64,000 nt of DNA from Acinetobacter sp. (GCA_031277915.1 JAITLL010000070.1:1-64000); one strand, 5' to 3'; shown: positions 27,801-37,407, numbered from the stretch's first letter. The notes: generated by a model from the sequence alone, not told the origin. Made by a program: numbers and translations.

Positions 27801-29312
27801 AAAACTAGGAACATTCAAAACATTGTCTTTAATATTCAGTATCGCCAGATATTGTCCCGCTGGTAATAAAGTCTGTTCATGTTGATATACTTTAGTTGCC
27901 ACCTTAAGGTCTTGCTGGCCATCTCGCAAAGTTAAATCGACTTGACCACTATCACTACTTAACCAGCCGATATATGGCATTGCCCGATCTATATTTGTCC
28001 ACGCTACGTTCATTAACATGGGTTGTGGTTTTTTATTTTTCTCAGGCGCCTGGTTTAATTTAAGTTTCCAAGACTCATAACGGTCAAAATTGACATTAGC
28101 AAATACTTCAGTGCCTTTTTCTAAAGAGCCTGTTGAAGCAACAGCAGCATCTAAACTTGGCGGCAAGAAATCCTGAACGACTTGAGGAATCACTTTATCT
28201 TTAGGATTAATATGATCTAAGCGACCTTTTACATCCCAAGTCACATGATCTTTCCAATTTACCAAACCTTTTAAATTAACAGCTCCTTTCATGAGCTGAC
28301 CATTAAAATTAGTAATATTCAACTGGTGAACCAGATCTGTATTCATTAAGGCATTGTATTGGCCTTCAGGTAAATTCTCACCTTTTAAGTCAGTATCAAG
28401 TGCTAAGTTTAGTTGTTTAATATCCCCTTGAAATTTAATGACACCATTTTTAGCAAATAATTTTTGTTCAACTAGCAAAGGCAAATGATAATTTTTGAAC
28501 AACAATGCACCTTGCATAGGCACTTCATGACGAACAGGATGTAAAATAACCCAACCTGTTAATAAATCTGGTGTTGTGGTTGCGACACCTGCTTGTATAG
28601 TATCTAAACTCCCTCGTGCAGCGACTTTAATATCTTGAATATTTAAGCTTTTTAGAGAAGGAATTTTTAGATCTGCTGTCGCATTGAGCGGATATTTTCC
28701 ACTAAAGTCCATATTTCCTGCTGCATTATGAACAGAAAGATACCCCATATCCATACTTGAGTTTTCAAACTTCAATTTTGTATCTGACCACAACGCATCG
28801 TTTAAGTGGACATCATGGAAATTTACAACTGAGCCTGAATTTTTAATTTCTAAATGATCGACATCTGCCTTATCTACACGAAGCACAAATGGTAATTTAA
28901 TTGGTTTAAATTCAAATGGTTTATTTGATGGGGGAGCTTTATTAATAATGATTAAGTTACGTACATCTGCATTACCCAAATGCACTTCTTTTTCTAATAA
29001 TAAAGAACGCCATCCTAAGCGAACATCGGCTCTATCTAAAGTAACATCAACTTCTTTTAACTGAACAATAATATTTTTAAGGATAATTCCTCTAAGTAAA
29101 TTACCCCCTTCATATTCATATTTAATCACTTGCTGAGCTTGTAAAACGCGGTCTAATAAGAAACGGCTTCCACGGTCAGTCGACATCATAATAATGATAG
29201 AAGCAACTAGTAATAAAAGTATGATTAATATCGTCAGCACGAAGCTACGCAAAATACGTCGCTTCTTAGGAGAGCTAGGTGTCGAAGTGGGCTGCTGTTC
29301 TACTTCCGCCAT
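24807..29312 (-). CDS. tamB: Translocation and assembly module subunit TamB
   Basis: TamB is a large AsmA-like protein that bridges the inner membrane to the outer membrane; it is tied to outer-membrane protein insertion and phospholipid movement. It has 1501 residues, longer than the E. coli protein of about 1260. A single N-terminal membrane anchor (residues about 20-45, ending in a TDRGSRFLLDRVL segment) is followed by a very long beta-rich repeat. The C-terminal DUF490 domain is clear, with NALVTGR, a glycine-rich helix, and the final YLEASQSLERAIDLFYNWRF. It lies 26 bp after tamA. Confidence 0.95.
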   Translation of the reverse strand: MAEVEQQPTSTPSSPKKRRILRSFVLTILIILLLLVASIIIMMSTDRGSRFLLDRVLQAQQVIKYEYEGGNLLRGIILKNIIVQLKEVDVTLDRADVRLGWRSLLLEKEVHLGNADVRNLIIINKAPPSNKPFEFKPIKLPFVLRVDKADVDHLEIKNSGSVVNFHDVHLNDALWSDTKLKFENSSMDMGYLSVHNAAGNMDFSGKYPLNATADLKIPSLKSLNIQDIKVAARGSLDTIQAGVATTTPDLLTGWVILHPVRHEVPMQGALLFKNYHLPLLVEQKLFAKNGVIKFQGDIKQLNLALDTDLKGENLPEGQYNALMNTDLVHQLNITNFNGQLMKGAVNLKGLVNWKDHVTWDVKGRLDHINPKDKVIPQVVQDFLPPSLDAAVASTGSLEKGTEVFANVNFDRYESWKLKLNQAPEKNKKPQPMLMNVAWTNIDRAMPYIGWLSSDSGQVDLTLRDGQQDLKVATKVYQHEQTLLPAGQYLAILNIKDNVLNVPSFSFAAQKGSLTGQAKVLLPTEKRQLAWNALLNAKDFNPQSIHAAAPVNLLNGSIKASGFAKPNQQIIQLEKIDLKGQLAQASQETVALAGKSTAALLFNDVKAGGGFKGFAVNYDGSLKALNQANGLLKFSIAGTPEFIRINQLQHDGVAGKIYATGSLNLKDRIVWDINSSLVRFKPQYFASSVKGEISGNVKTQGIWSDKLKRIDIQQLNLAGFLNNKPVRGKGNLSVLLDSNQKGFLPQQFEANNLFLAYSQNQLQATGNAQNLKIKLNAPALYELYPGLSGRAYGDLSVQSQPRLKATANIAVDNFAFNNVVSVKKLRIQGELPTSETTPTQLTAKLDNLRSGSRQIQSAELNLAGTRKAHLLKVQANNNVSKFYVQLAGGLNQNNDWLGQIQKGSFDSRRIRLAQNQNAPVVFSSARSELYVGQHCWQSRNSQLCLDQPVRVSKAQGNISFVTQNLDLGDFAAFMPEGLAMTGQLNGYAKASWVNGGHPKLDARLVTRKGELGLAAEDPQDPPTTLTYDELSVIAKSISEGLLFRVDVKTPDIGTGYANVIINPYQPSMPMHGEVAFNDVQLKVLKPFIQDVRSMSGTLALAGKVNGTLTQPQFTGEMRLKNGAISMISLPVNLTNVQVYSSIRQDMATIDGAFNSGQGVGLLKGSFDWKDAPRLQLNLKGDNLLVRQAPLITAIANPNLTLDMYPFDKRLSLKGSVDVPRARISMPETTAPVINTSSDVRIVRQGQDPLAILRAAKPWDIRADISVNVGNQVIFQGFNSNIPLVGRLNLTQRGYETAMRAMGAIGVSQKVKIEAYGQSLDLNRAIARFNGPLANPTLDIDANKNVQGSLVGVRVTGTASSPNIQVYNDAGLSEQEALNALVTGRINEGSSGLSNTEGFKSDVNNTIAAAGISMGLGGTRALTNQIGRTFGLSGLALDAQGTGDDTQVSLTGYITPDLFIRYGVGVFTPVNKLTLRYQMNRRLYLEASQSLERAIDLFYNWRF

Positions 29313-29338
29313 AAAATAAACCTAATAAAATTTTATTT

Positions 29339-32062
29339 TTAAAGTTGTGGACCTATAAAGAAATGTAAACGAATCGGATGATTATCATCTGAAATACCTG
29401 ATGCCACATCTAAACGAATTGGCCCAATTGGTGACTTCCAGCGGATACCGACACCAACACTATAGGCAGTCGGATTACTAAAACTCTTATCGTAAGCATT
29501 ACCAAAATCAGAAAAAATAGCTGCTCGCCAACCCTCTTTGAATTGATAGTTATATTCTAAAGAGCCTACAGCCAAAGCCTGCCCACCAATTTTATATCCA
29601 TTTTCTTCTGGTGAAAGACTTTTGTAATCAAAACCACGTAATGACTGGTCACCACCAGTAAAGAATCTTAAATTGTAGGGAACTTTATCAAATTTATCGG
29701 TAAAAATATAACTTAAATCTGATCGGCCAACAAACTGATGATCATCGTTTTCACCTAAAGAATAAATAAATCTCCAGCCTGCTGTTGCTATTGCCATATT
29801 GGCATCTGAAAGCAAGCTTTCACTTCCAAGTTCTAATTTATAAGTCTGTTTAAATGCTTTAGTTGGGTTTAAACGTGTATTACTCGAAGTTTTCGAAGTT
29901 TCATAACTAAATAATAAAGCTTCTTGCTCTGATGCAGCAGTTTTAAAGGCATCTGGTAACTCAGAAATATCGACATTCCCTTTTTGAGTTAAGCGGTCCA
30001 GACGATAGCGTACTCCAATGGTATGTTGCCAGTTGCCTAATGGCTTTTTAATCACTCGCTCACCACCTAATACTGCCGATTCAGTAAGTAAACCTACATC
30101 AGGACCAATATTATTCCGAGTCTCACGTTCATAACCACCAACAATGTTAAAGTAATCATTTAATGGGTGTTTATAAGGAATACTATAACGGCCATCTATG
30201 GACTGGCGAATTTGTGAAAGCTCAAAGTTAGCATCAAATGAATGACCATATTGATTCACAATCGATCGACGATATTGGCTACGTAAACGAGCCCCTGTAT
30301 CAGTACCATAACCAACACCTGTTTCCAGACTATTTAGTTTGTCGGCATTTAAAGTCACAATAACCGGAATTATTTTTTCTTCACGTGCTTGGGCTTGTAA
30401 ACGGTCTTGTTCAGATTCTTGATCTGTATGATTTTCTGCAGTTTTTAAAGCAGCAGGTGCCGCAGCTAATTGTACATTTTGAGTTCCAGCAAATTGTTTT
30501 TCATCCACAACATTTTGAGTGACTTCTTTATTAGATGAGGCTAACTGTCGTGCTTTAGCAAGTTGTTGTTGTTCTACCGGAAGTAATTTTGATTCATCAA
30601 TAGTGACATGTTGTTGATCGACTAAAGCTTGTAAATCTGGTGGCAACTCAAGCGGCTTTTCAATTGGGTCTGGTTTAATTGAGTCGACTAAGGTGTAATT
30701 AAAATAACGTGAGTTAGTTAAGTTATTGGCTAAAGTATTTACACGCCAGAATGTGTAGTCATCACCCTCTTTCCAAGGTGCCATACTCTCAAGAATATTT
30801 AGATTAATTGGCAACGGTTTTGAAGGATCGCTCATACGGAACTCAACCTTACCCAGCTTATACCGTTCACCTGTCTCATATTTGAGATTAATATCTGCTT
30901 TATTTTCAGGTTGGCTTACTTTCACATCATGTAAACGCCAAAATGCATCAAAATAACCATTATTCGATGCAGCATCGACAATTCGGCTTTTGGTTGTTTC
31001 GTACAGACTATGATTAAAAATATCCCCTACATCTTGGTCTGGAACTAAACGAATAACCTGAAACTGTGGTTGTTTTGCACCAGGTCCACTAAATTCAATA
31101 TTTTGTTCATTAATTCGTACAGGTTCATTTGGAGTAACCTTAACTCGCACTCGACTTGCACTTAATTTCTCAAAACGAAACTCAGCGTTGTAATAACCCA
31201 CAGCTTGTGCAGCCTGATTACTTAAGCTTCTCAACTGTGGCAATGCCGCATTAAAATCTTCAAATGATTCTTGGGTGAATGTAGATAATTTACCTTTAAT
31301 ATTTTTAGCAAGATCCGTCGGAGCCCCACTGACTTCAGCAGTAATACGAGGTATTTGCTCCATCGGAACCACACGCGGTGGACGGATTTTATTTATTATT
31401 CGCTTAAAGAAACCCTTTTCTTCAGGAGGTTCTTCCGTAGCAGCTGTAAGCTCAGGTAAAGTTTTCCCAGTTTCGTTGGCTTCGACTACAATCTTACTAT
31501 CCGATTGAATCTCATGCATGAGCTGGTCAATATTTACAGGTGCCTGATTAATTTCATGTAATTCTGCTTGTGATGCGTCATTCACCACCATTTCTGGATG
31601 CTTTTGCGTTCCATTCTGGAAATTTTGAGCTTCGGTCTTTGCCTCTTCTGCTACCCGATAAATTTCATTTGCCATACTCTGGTCAACAGGCATAACCGGC
31701 AAATCGTCGAGGTTATCAAGCGTAATTGGCTTAAATTCTTCAATCTGATTTGGAAATTGTTCTTGTTGTTGCAATATAGCCAAGCTATCTTGTTGTTGCT
31801 GTGCTTGAGTTACAAGAGTAGCGACATCAGTAATCGGAACATCATTTTGCTTATTTGTATCCGTTTGTTGTAATGACGAATCAGCTACCGCTTGGTTTAC
31901 TGCGGATGTTACTGTCTCGGCCGAACTTTGAGCATAACAAGGAGTAACACATAAACTTAACAATAGGCTGCTACAAATAAGTTTAGGTATACTCTGCATT
32001 TTTAAGACCAAATGCATAGAGTGAGAAAGAGTTGACTGTTTAAACTTAATTTTAGAAGGCAT
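29339..32062 (-). CDS. tamA: Autotransporter assembly complex TamA (BamA/Omp85 family), extended
   Basis: TamA is the outer-membrane barrel partner of TamB. The 907-residue protein has a signal peptide (about residues 22-44, ending PCYAQS). Next comes a Gln-rich disordered stretch (about 45-230), POTRA domains (about 236-460 and a third around 563), and a 16-strand barrel from about 580 to the end. Barrel marks are GVGYGTDTGARL and FTGGDQSLRGFDYKSL. E. coli TamA has 577 residues. The excess is the N-terminal stretch and an approximately 95-residue polar insert (about 466-562). The exact initiator among several Met codons is unsettled. Confidence 0.92.
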   Translation of the reverse strand: MPSKIKFKQSTLSHSMHLVLKMQSIPKLICSSLLLSLCVTPCYAQSSAETVTSAVNQAVADSSLQQTDTNKQNDVPITDVATLVTQAQQQQDSLAILQQQEQFPNQIEEFKPITLDNLDDLPVMPVDQSMANEIYRVAEEAKTEAQNFQNGTQKHPEMVVNDASQAELHEINQAPVNIDQLMHEIQSDSKIVVEANETGKTLPELTAATEEPPEEKGFFKRIINKIRPPRVVPMEQIPRITAEVSGAPTDLAKNIKGKLSTFTQESFEDFNAALPQLRSLSNQAAQAVGYYNAEFRFEKLSASRVRVKVTPNEPVRINEQNIEFSGPGAKQPQFQVIRLVPDQDVGDIFNHSLYETTKSRIVDAASNNGYFDAFWRLHDVKVSQPENKADINLKYETGERYKLGKVEFRMSDPSKPLPINLNILESMAPWKEGDDYTFWRVNTLANNLTNSRYFNYTLVDSIKPDPIEKPLELPPDLQALVDQQHVTIDESKLLPVEQQQLAKARQLASSNKEVTQNVVDEKQFAGTQNVQLAAAPAALKTAENHTDQESEQDRLQAQAREEKIIPVIVTLNADKLNSLETGVGYGTDTGARLRSQYRRSIVNQYGHSFDANFELSQIRQSIDGRYSIPYKHPLNDYFNIVGGYERETRNNIGPDVGLLTESAVLGGERVIKKPLGNWQHTIGVRYRLDRLTQKGNVDISELPDAFKTAASEQEALLFSYETSKTSSNTRLNPTKAFKQTYKLELGSESLLSDANMAIATAGWRFIYSLGENDDHQFVGRSDLSYIFTDKFDKVPYNLRFFTGGDQSLRGFDYKSLSPEENGYKIGGQALAVGSLEYNYQFKEGWRAAIFSDFGNAYDKSFSNPTAYSVGVGIRWKSPIGPIRLDVASGISDDNHPIRLHFFIGPQL

Positions 32063-32229
32063 GGAAAACTCTAAACTTATTTTTTAATAAACGCACCAAT
32101 ATATGAGGATAAAACTCACTCGAAACCATTGATTTTTCATTTAATCAAGCGTTAAAAATATCATACATGGTTTTCGATGCAAATTAACACTCCGTCACAT
32201 TTTTTAATAAAACTCAATGAAGCTTGCAT

Positions 32230-33552
32230 ATGATGAAACAAGATGAATCCCTGATGACATCACGTCGGTTTGTACCGATGTTTTTTACACAGTTTTTTGG
32301 CGCATTAAATGACAATGTTTTTAAGCAAGCTTTATTGTTAGTCATTACTTATGGTTTGATTCAGCAACAATCTGCCCCAGTAAGCACACTAAATAATTTA
32401 GCAGCATTATTGTTTATTTTGCCATACTTCTTTTTTTCAGCAACAGCTGGACAAATTGCTGATAAATATGAACGCTCACAACTCGTGCGTGGCATAAAAA
32501 TATTAGAAATCATTATTATGCTCATCGGTTCTGCCGGTTTTTTATTGGGGCATTTATGGCTATTGCTTCTCGCCTTATTTTTAATGGGTACACATTCAAC
32601 ATTTTTTGGCCCCATTAAATATGCAATTTTGCCTGAAATTTTAAAACCAAATGAATTAATGTCAGGTAATGCCTTGTTTCAGTCAGGTACATCTATGGCA
32701 ATCTTGTTCGGAATGATTTTAGGTGGTGCTGTAATTGCATCCTCACATGGGAACTTATTGTGGATTAGTCTTACTGTTGTAATTATTGCTTGCATTGGCT
32801 ATTTATGTAGCCGCTTCATTTTGCCACAGAAAGTTGCTGCTCCCGATTTAAAGATTGACTGGAATTTCATTCGTACAAGTTTTCAAACGATTAAATATGC
32901 CAAAAGCTTACCTTTAGTATTCACTATTTTGTTAGGTAACTCGTGGTACTGGTTTTATGGTGCTACTTATTTAACCCAAATTCCACAGCTCACCCAACAA
33001 AATCTGCATGCATCAGAAAATGTGGTTAGCCTTTTGCTTACTTTCTTTTCAGTCGGTATTGGGGTCGGGTCTCTTCTTTGCCGTAAAATTGGCGGCTCAG
33101 AAATTAATATTAAAATGGTACCAATTGGTGCGATTGGCCTTACCCTTTTTGCGCTTTACCTTGCCGCGAGTTTAGCTTTTGTACCCGAAAGAACTGGTGC
33201 ATTACTCACGTTAAAAGATATTTTTACTCAAGGCTGGGTTTACTATCATGTCATGTTAGCTGTGACTTTACTGGGGATTAGCGGCGGTTTTTATATTGTT
33301 CCTTTATATGCCATGATGCAGGCTTACTCACCACGTTCACATCGTGCTCGTGTTGTAGCAGCAAACAACATTTTAAATGCCGTTTTTATGGTTTCTTCTG
33401 CAATTTTTTCAATCTTAATCTTAAGTGTTTTAAAAATTGATATTAAAATACTATTTATTATTACAGCTGTACTTAGTGCAATCTTTAGTATTTGGCTTCT
33501 AGCACGTCTAAAACCAATGCTTGCCACAGCACATCTTTCTTTGGAGGACTAA
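32230..33552 (+). CDS. LplT-like lysophospholipid transporter (MFS)
   Basis: A 440-residue MFS protein with twelve helices. The start RRFVPMFFTQFFGALNDNVFKQAL is typical of LplT and of the transporter half of LplT-Aas fusions, which flip lysophospholipids across the inner membrane for re-acylation. Here the acyltransferase half is not fused and not adjacent. An in-frame TTG at 32224 is also possible; ATG at 32230 or 32233 is more likely. The coq7 gene starts 3 bp after its stop. It is divergent from tamA, another envelope lipid or protein gene. Confidence 0.83.
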   Translation: MMKQDESLMTSRRFVPMFFTQFFGALNDNVFKQALLLVITYGLIQQQSAPVSTLNNLAALLFILPYFFFSATAGQIADKYERSQLVRGIKILEIIIMLIGSAGFLLGHLWLLLLALFLMGTHSTFFGPIKYAILPEILKPNELMSGNALFQSGTSMAILFGMILGGAVIASSHGNLLWISLTVVIIACIGYLCSRFILPQKVAAPDLKIDWNFIRTSFQTIKYAKSLPLVFTILLGNSWYWFYGATYLTQIPQLTQQNLHASENVVSLLLTFFSVGIGVGSLLCRKIGGSEINIKMVPIGAIGLTLFALYLAASLAFVPERTGALLTLKDIFTQGWVYYHVMLAVTLLGISGGFYIVPLYAMMQAYSPRSHRARVVAANNILNAVFMVSSAIFSILILSVLKIDIKILFIITAVLSAIFSIWLLARLKPMLATAHLSLED

Positions 33553-33555
33553 TTT

Positions 33556-34191
33556 ATGCGCCACTATACTGGAATTGATCAGCTCATTAACTCTTTTGAT
33601 CAAGCATTACGTAGTCTTGTTCCGGGTGCAACAGCAGCACAGCGCCAAAATCCGGCCGAATCGGTTGAAGCAAAACTAGGAGTAGAAGATGCTCGCCATG
33701 TCGCAGGCTTAATGCGTGTTAACCATAGTGGTGAAGTATGCGCACAAGCCCTTTATCATGGACAAGCATTAACGGCGAAATTGCCAAATGTACGCCAAGA
33801 AATGCAACAAGCTGCAATTGAAGAACAAGATCATTTAGCGTGGTGTGAAGTTCGTTTAAAAGAGCTAAATAGTCATACCAGTTTATTAAACCCAATTTGG
33901 TATGGGCTTTCATATGGTATGGGCGCACTTGCGGGTATTGCGGGTGACAAATATAGCTTAGGTTTTGTGGCCGAAACTGAACGTCAAGTCAGCCTTCATT
34001 TACAAGATCATTTAAACCAGTTACCTGCTCAAGATGACCGTTCTCGTAAAATTTTAGAGCAAATGAATGAAGATGAATTACATCATCGCCATACAGCGCT
34101 TGAAGCAGGTGGTGTTGAATTGCCCTATGCAGTAAAAATTACGATGACTGCTATTTCAAAGCTAATGACAAAAACCAGTTATTATCTTTAA
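33556..34191 (+). CDS. coq7: 2-polyprenyl-3-methyl-6-methoxy-1,4-benzoquinone monooxygenase
   Basis: Coq7 is the di-iron C6-hydroxylase of ubiquinone synthesis, used by Acinetobacter and Pseudomonas in place of the flavoprotein UbiF. The 211-residue protein has the ligand motifs NHSGEVCAQALYHGQ, EEQDHLAWCE and the late EDELHHRHTALEAGG. It follows the LplT-like gene by 3 bp, so the two are probably translated from one mRNA. Confidence 0.96.
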   Translation: MRHYTGIDQLINSFDQALRSLVPGATAAQRQNPAESVEAKLGVEDARHVAGLMRVNHSGEVCAQALYHGQALTAKLPNVRQEMQQAAIEEQDHLAWCEVRLKELNSHTSLLNPIWYGLSYGMGALAGIAGDKYSLGFVAETERQVSLHLQDHLNQLPAQDDRSRKILEQMNEDELHHRHTALEAGGVELPYAVKITMTAISKLMTKTSYYL

Positions 34192-34198
34192 AAAAACA

Positions 34199-34230
34199 AA
34201 GGATTGATCTAATTCAGATCAATCCTTTTT
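34199..34230. terminator. Bidirectional terminator between coq7 and a DUF2799 gene
   Basis: AAGGATTGATCT (34199-34210) pairs with AGATCAATCCTT (34216-34227) around a 5-base loop. T runs occur on both strands. Confidence 0.92.
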
Positions 34231-34236
34231 TAAATA

Positions 34237-34785
34237 TTATTTTAAGCCGTGATCGTATTTAAAACGCTCAATATCTCGAATTGAGTTCCAATAGTTTCGA
34301 TTAATACGGTCACGATCATTTTGTAATTCTCTTAAAAGCTTACGATAACGTTCACGTTCTTCTGGCTTTAATTTTTCGTTATAAGCACTGTCAGAATATT
34401 GCTTAAACTTTTCGTCATAACGGTCATATTCATTTTTTGCATTATAGTAATCGGAAGCTGCTTGATAATAAGGTCTTAAACGATTACGCTGCTCAACTGG
34501 GCACACATTGATATTGCCACTACCCTCTAAAGCACTATAAAAAATATTTGTTGGCTGGCAATAATACCCTAGACCTTCTTTATACCCGCGTTCATATGAC
34601 TTTTGATCTGGAACAATATTGGCTTTTCCACATGCTTTGTAATATTGATCTAAACGTGGCAACGAACCTTTTGAACCATCTTTCTCGCCCACTAATGACC
34701 AATTCGCAGTCTTACATTCTTCTACGCTCATTGCAGCACAACCTGAAAGGCTGATTACTAAAATGGCTAAACCAATATTTTTCAT
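34237..34785 (-). CDS. DUF2799 lipoprotein
   Basis: A predicted lipoprotein of 182 residues. The lipobox LSGC has Cys16 after a short hydrophobic signal. The mature part has the DUF2799 pattern: CKTANWSLVGEKDG, YYKACGK, YERGYKEGLGYYCQP and an NVCPVEQRNRLRPYY segment. The last 80 residues form a long charged helix likely to be coiled coil (YNAKNEYDRYDEKFKQY to DRDRINRNYW). Function unknown. A TTG at 34800 in frame is less likely than the ATG at 34785. Confidence 0.82.
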   Translation of the reverse strand: MKNIGLAILVISLSGCAAMSVEECKTANWSLVGEKDGSKGSLPRLDQYYKACGKANIVPDQKSYERGYKEGLGYYCQPTNIFYSALEGSGNINVCPVEQRNRLRPYYQAASDYYNAKNEYDRYDEKFKQYSDSAYNEKLKPEERERYRKLLRELQNDRDRINRNYWNSIRDIERFKYDHGLK

Positions 34786-35179
34786 ATTAAGAGAACTCAA
34801 AAATAAAATTCAAAACCGCAAAAAATAAAATTCCAGTAATGCAGGATGTAAGTTTGCTCTATTCAAGACTTATACATAAATGTTTAACTGGATAAGCCTT
34901 TAAGTTTAAAACAGTTTGAGTATCTCACAAAATTTAAGAGGCTTAATCTCTAATTATGTTTAATTTAAAAAAGAGAAATCATGACCATCCAGATAACTCT
35001 TATACACTAATTTTACTTTAAAAACCCACCACAAAAACCTCCACCAACTCACTGATTATAAATGCAAAAAAATTAAATTATTTACAAGGTATTCTTTAAT
35101 CATTTTACCCTTTTTTTACGCGATTAACTTCACAGGCTACGGTAGGATTCTAGCTAAATAGCCACCAAGGTTTTTTATA
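34786..35179. other. Intergenic region, 394 bp, nothing identified
   Basis: This divergent AT-rich region lies between the lipoprotein and the glutamine synthetase-like gene. I see no hairpin, repeat or convincing small gene; the longest frame I noticed on the plus strand is about 21 codons. It presumably holds the two promoters. Confidence 0.4.
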
Positions 35180-36604
35180 ATGAGTACGCTTATTTATCCA
35201 AATTTAAACTCAAAAGATTCTCGCTTTAAGGCTTTTAAAATATCAGATGATTTTATTCGACCAACACAAAGTCACACTTTTAGCTCAGAACTTTTTTTGA
35301 AAGAGGTTGATGAATATTTAAGTTTATATCCTCAGACTCAGCACATTGACATTTGTCTGCACGACTTAAACGGACATATTCGTGGCAAACGTATTGATGT
35401 TAAAAGCCTCAAAAATCTATCAAATGGATGTTATTTTCCACTTTCTGTTTATGCCATGAGTCTTGATGGTAAAGTAATTGAAGAGACAGGTTTAGGAAAA
35501 TATATTGGTGAACCAGATAGACTTTGCCTGCCCATTTTAGGCAGTTTACAACCCAGTGCCTTATCTCCAGAATTGAATGCCCAACTTTACCTGTCCATGC
35601 AAGAAGAAGATGGTTCAGACTGTCGTTATGAACCACGTAACATATTAAAAAAATTATTAAATCAGTTACATGCAGACAATTATTTTCCTGTCATGGCTGC
35701 TGAACTAGAGTTCTATCTTTTCTCACCATCCCATCCATCTGAAACATGTATAGAAAACCAATGTTTTGATATAGATGCACCCAATAACTATCGACAAGTA
35801 CTCGAAGAAGTTGAAAAAGCTGCCCTACTACAATCGATTGAAATTACCGCTATTGTTGCAGAGTCATCACCTGGACAATATGAATTAAATCTTCAACATA
35901 GCCATGATATTTTAAGGCTTTGTGATCAAATTAATGCTTTAAAAAGAATTGTAAAACAAGTCGCAAGAAAGCATGATTTAACCGCCTGCTTCATGGCTAA
36001 ACCAAACTTGGCGAAGGCTGGTAGTGGCATGCATTTTCATATGAGCTTGCTCAATCAATATCATGGAAATGTATTTAGTTCAGAAGAAGAAAAAAATGAG
36101 CTTTCCACCACATTACTAAGTGCAATTAGCGGTCTCATTGAGTTAATGCCTACATCTATGGCTATTTTAGCTCCTAATATTAATTCTTATAGACGTTTTA
36201 AAATTGGTCATCATGTACCCTTAGAAGCCAATTGGGATACCAATAATCGTAATGTCGCCATCCGAATCCCTTGCTCAGATATACAGAATCAACGTTTAGA
36301 ATATCGGGTTGCTGGAGCCGACTGTAATGCTTATCTGGTTACAGCGACTATCTTAGCAGGTATATCTTATGGGCTATCTCATAAGTTACCGCTACCAAAA
36401 CCTGCACATCTTTTGAAATTTCAAGACGAGCACATTTTATTAGCCAATAATCAGCCAGAAGCCTTAAAAATATTTAAAGGAAGTCTTATTTTAAAAGGAT
36501 ATTTAGGCGCTGACTTTGTAGAGCATTGGTACACAGTGAAACAGGCTGAATATCAAAATATTTACAGCCAAATGACTGAAGCAGAACAGCATTGGGATAT
36601 ATAA
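35180..36604 (+). CDS. Glutamine synthetase family protein (gamma-glutamyl-amine ligase type)
   Basis: A 474-residue member of the glutamine synthetase superfamily in the PuuA/GlnA-paralog branch. Catalytic segments seen are AAELEFYLF (metal-binding Glu), GQYELNL, GSGMHFHMSL, NSYRRFKIGHHVP and the NRNVAIRIP arginine motif, then RLEYRVAGADCNAYLVT. Such enzymes use ATP to join glutamate to an amine such as putrescine or spermidine. No puu genes flank it, so substrate is open. It lacks the adenylylation-site region typical of GlnA. Transcribed alone with its own terminator. Confidence 0.85.
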   Translation: MSTLIYPNLNSKDSRFKAFKISDDFIRPTQSHTFSSELFLKEVDEYLSLYPQTQHIDICLHDLNGHIRGKRIDVKSLKNLSNGCYFPLSVYAMSLDGKVIEETGLGKYIGEPDRLCLPILGSLQPSALSPELNAQLYLSMQEEDGSDCRYEPRNILKKLLNQLHADNYFPVMAAELEFYLFSPSHPSETCIENQCFDIDAPNNYRQVLEEVEKAALLQSIEITAIVAESSPGQYELNLQHSHDILRLCDQINALKRIVKQVARKHDLTACFMAKPNLAKAGSGMHFHMSLLNQYHGNVFSSEEEKNELSTTLLSAISGLIELMPTSMAILAPNINSYRRFKIGHHVPLEANWDTNNRNVAIRIPCSDIQNQRLEYRVAGADCNAYLVTATILAGISYGLSHKLPLPKPAHLLKFQDEHILLANNQPEALKIFKGSLILKGYLGADFVEHWYTVKQAEYQNIYSQMTEAEQHWDI

Positions 36605-36638
36605 ATAAAAAAAGCTAAAAGATATAAATCAGTTTGCA

Positions 36639-36669
36639 AACCCTTAGGGAGAAATACCCTAAGGTTTTT
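36639..36669 (+). terminator. Terminator of the glutamine synthetase-like gene
   Basis: CCTTAGGG pairs with CCCTAAGG around a short loop within 36641-36663, followed by seven T. It ends 11 bp before the kdpE stop and points rightward. Confidence 0.88.
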
Positions 36670-36679
36670 TTATATTTAA

Positions 36680-37396
36680 TTAATGATTTTTCTGTTTAGC
36701 TAAAAAACGCAATCCAACACCAGGTTCAGTTGCAATATAGCGTGGCTGAATCGCGTTATCCCCCAGTTTACTTCGCAACTTACCCACTAAAATGCGTAAA
36801 TAGTGAGTATCTTCCTGATGGGTTGGCCCCCATAGTTCTTTTAAAAGTTGTGGCTGAGTTAAAAGCTGACCTTGATAACGCATTAATAGCGTCAAAAGTT
36901 GAAACTCTTTTCGAGTTAAAGTAATTGGCTCTTGCTCGACCCACACCAAACGTTGAGTAACGTCAACTTTAAGGTAACCATCATCATAAACATGTGCTTC
37001 TTGCTGAATCGGTTGGTTCCTTAGAATGACACGTATGCGCGCCAAAAGCTCTTGCACACTAAAAGGCTTGGTCATGTAATCGTTTGCGCCAGCATCTAGC
37101 AAAGCAACTTTTTCATATTCATCGGCACGTACAGATAACACAATAACCGGCACATTTGACCAGCTACGTAACTCTTGGAGGACTTCTTTCCCATCTAAAT
37201 CGGGTAAACCCAAGTCCAAAATAACCAAGTCGGCACCTTGGGTTGCCAAAGCCTCTAGACCTTTATAACCCGTTTCGCAAAGCGTGGTTTTATATTTTTG
37301 AGTTCTTAAAGCAATGTCTAGAAATTTACGGATTTGAGGCTCATCATCAATAATCACAATACGTGTTTCTACAGGTGATGTTTCTGAACTTATCAT
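36680..37396 (-). CDS. kdpE: KdpE response regulator
   Basis: The OmpR-type response regulator that turns on kdpABC when K+ is short. The 238-residue protein has the acidic pair D17-D18, the phosphoacceptor D61 in VILDLGLPDLDG, and the C-terminal winged helix (LTRKEFQLLTLLMRYQGQLLT in parts, then HYLRILVGKLRSKLG). It starts 11 bp after the kdpD stop and is the last gene of the kdp unit. Confidence 0.97.
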   Translation of the reverse strand: MISSETSPVETRIVIIDDEPQIRKFLDIALRTQKYKTTLCETGYKGLEALATQGADLVILDLGLPDLDGKEVLQELRSWSNVPVIVLSVRADEYEKVALLDAGANDYMTKPFSVQELLARIRVILRNQPIQQEAHVYDDGYLKVDVTQRLVWVEQEPITLTRKEFQLLTLLMRYQGQLLTQPQLLKELWGPTHQEDTHYLRILVGKLRSKLGDNAIQPRYIATEPGVGLRFLAKQKNH

Positions 37397-37407
37397 GAAT
37401 TTACAAC

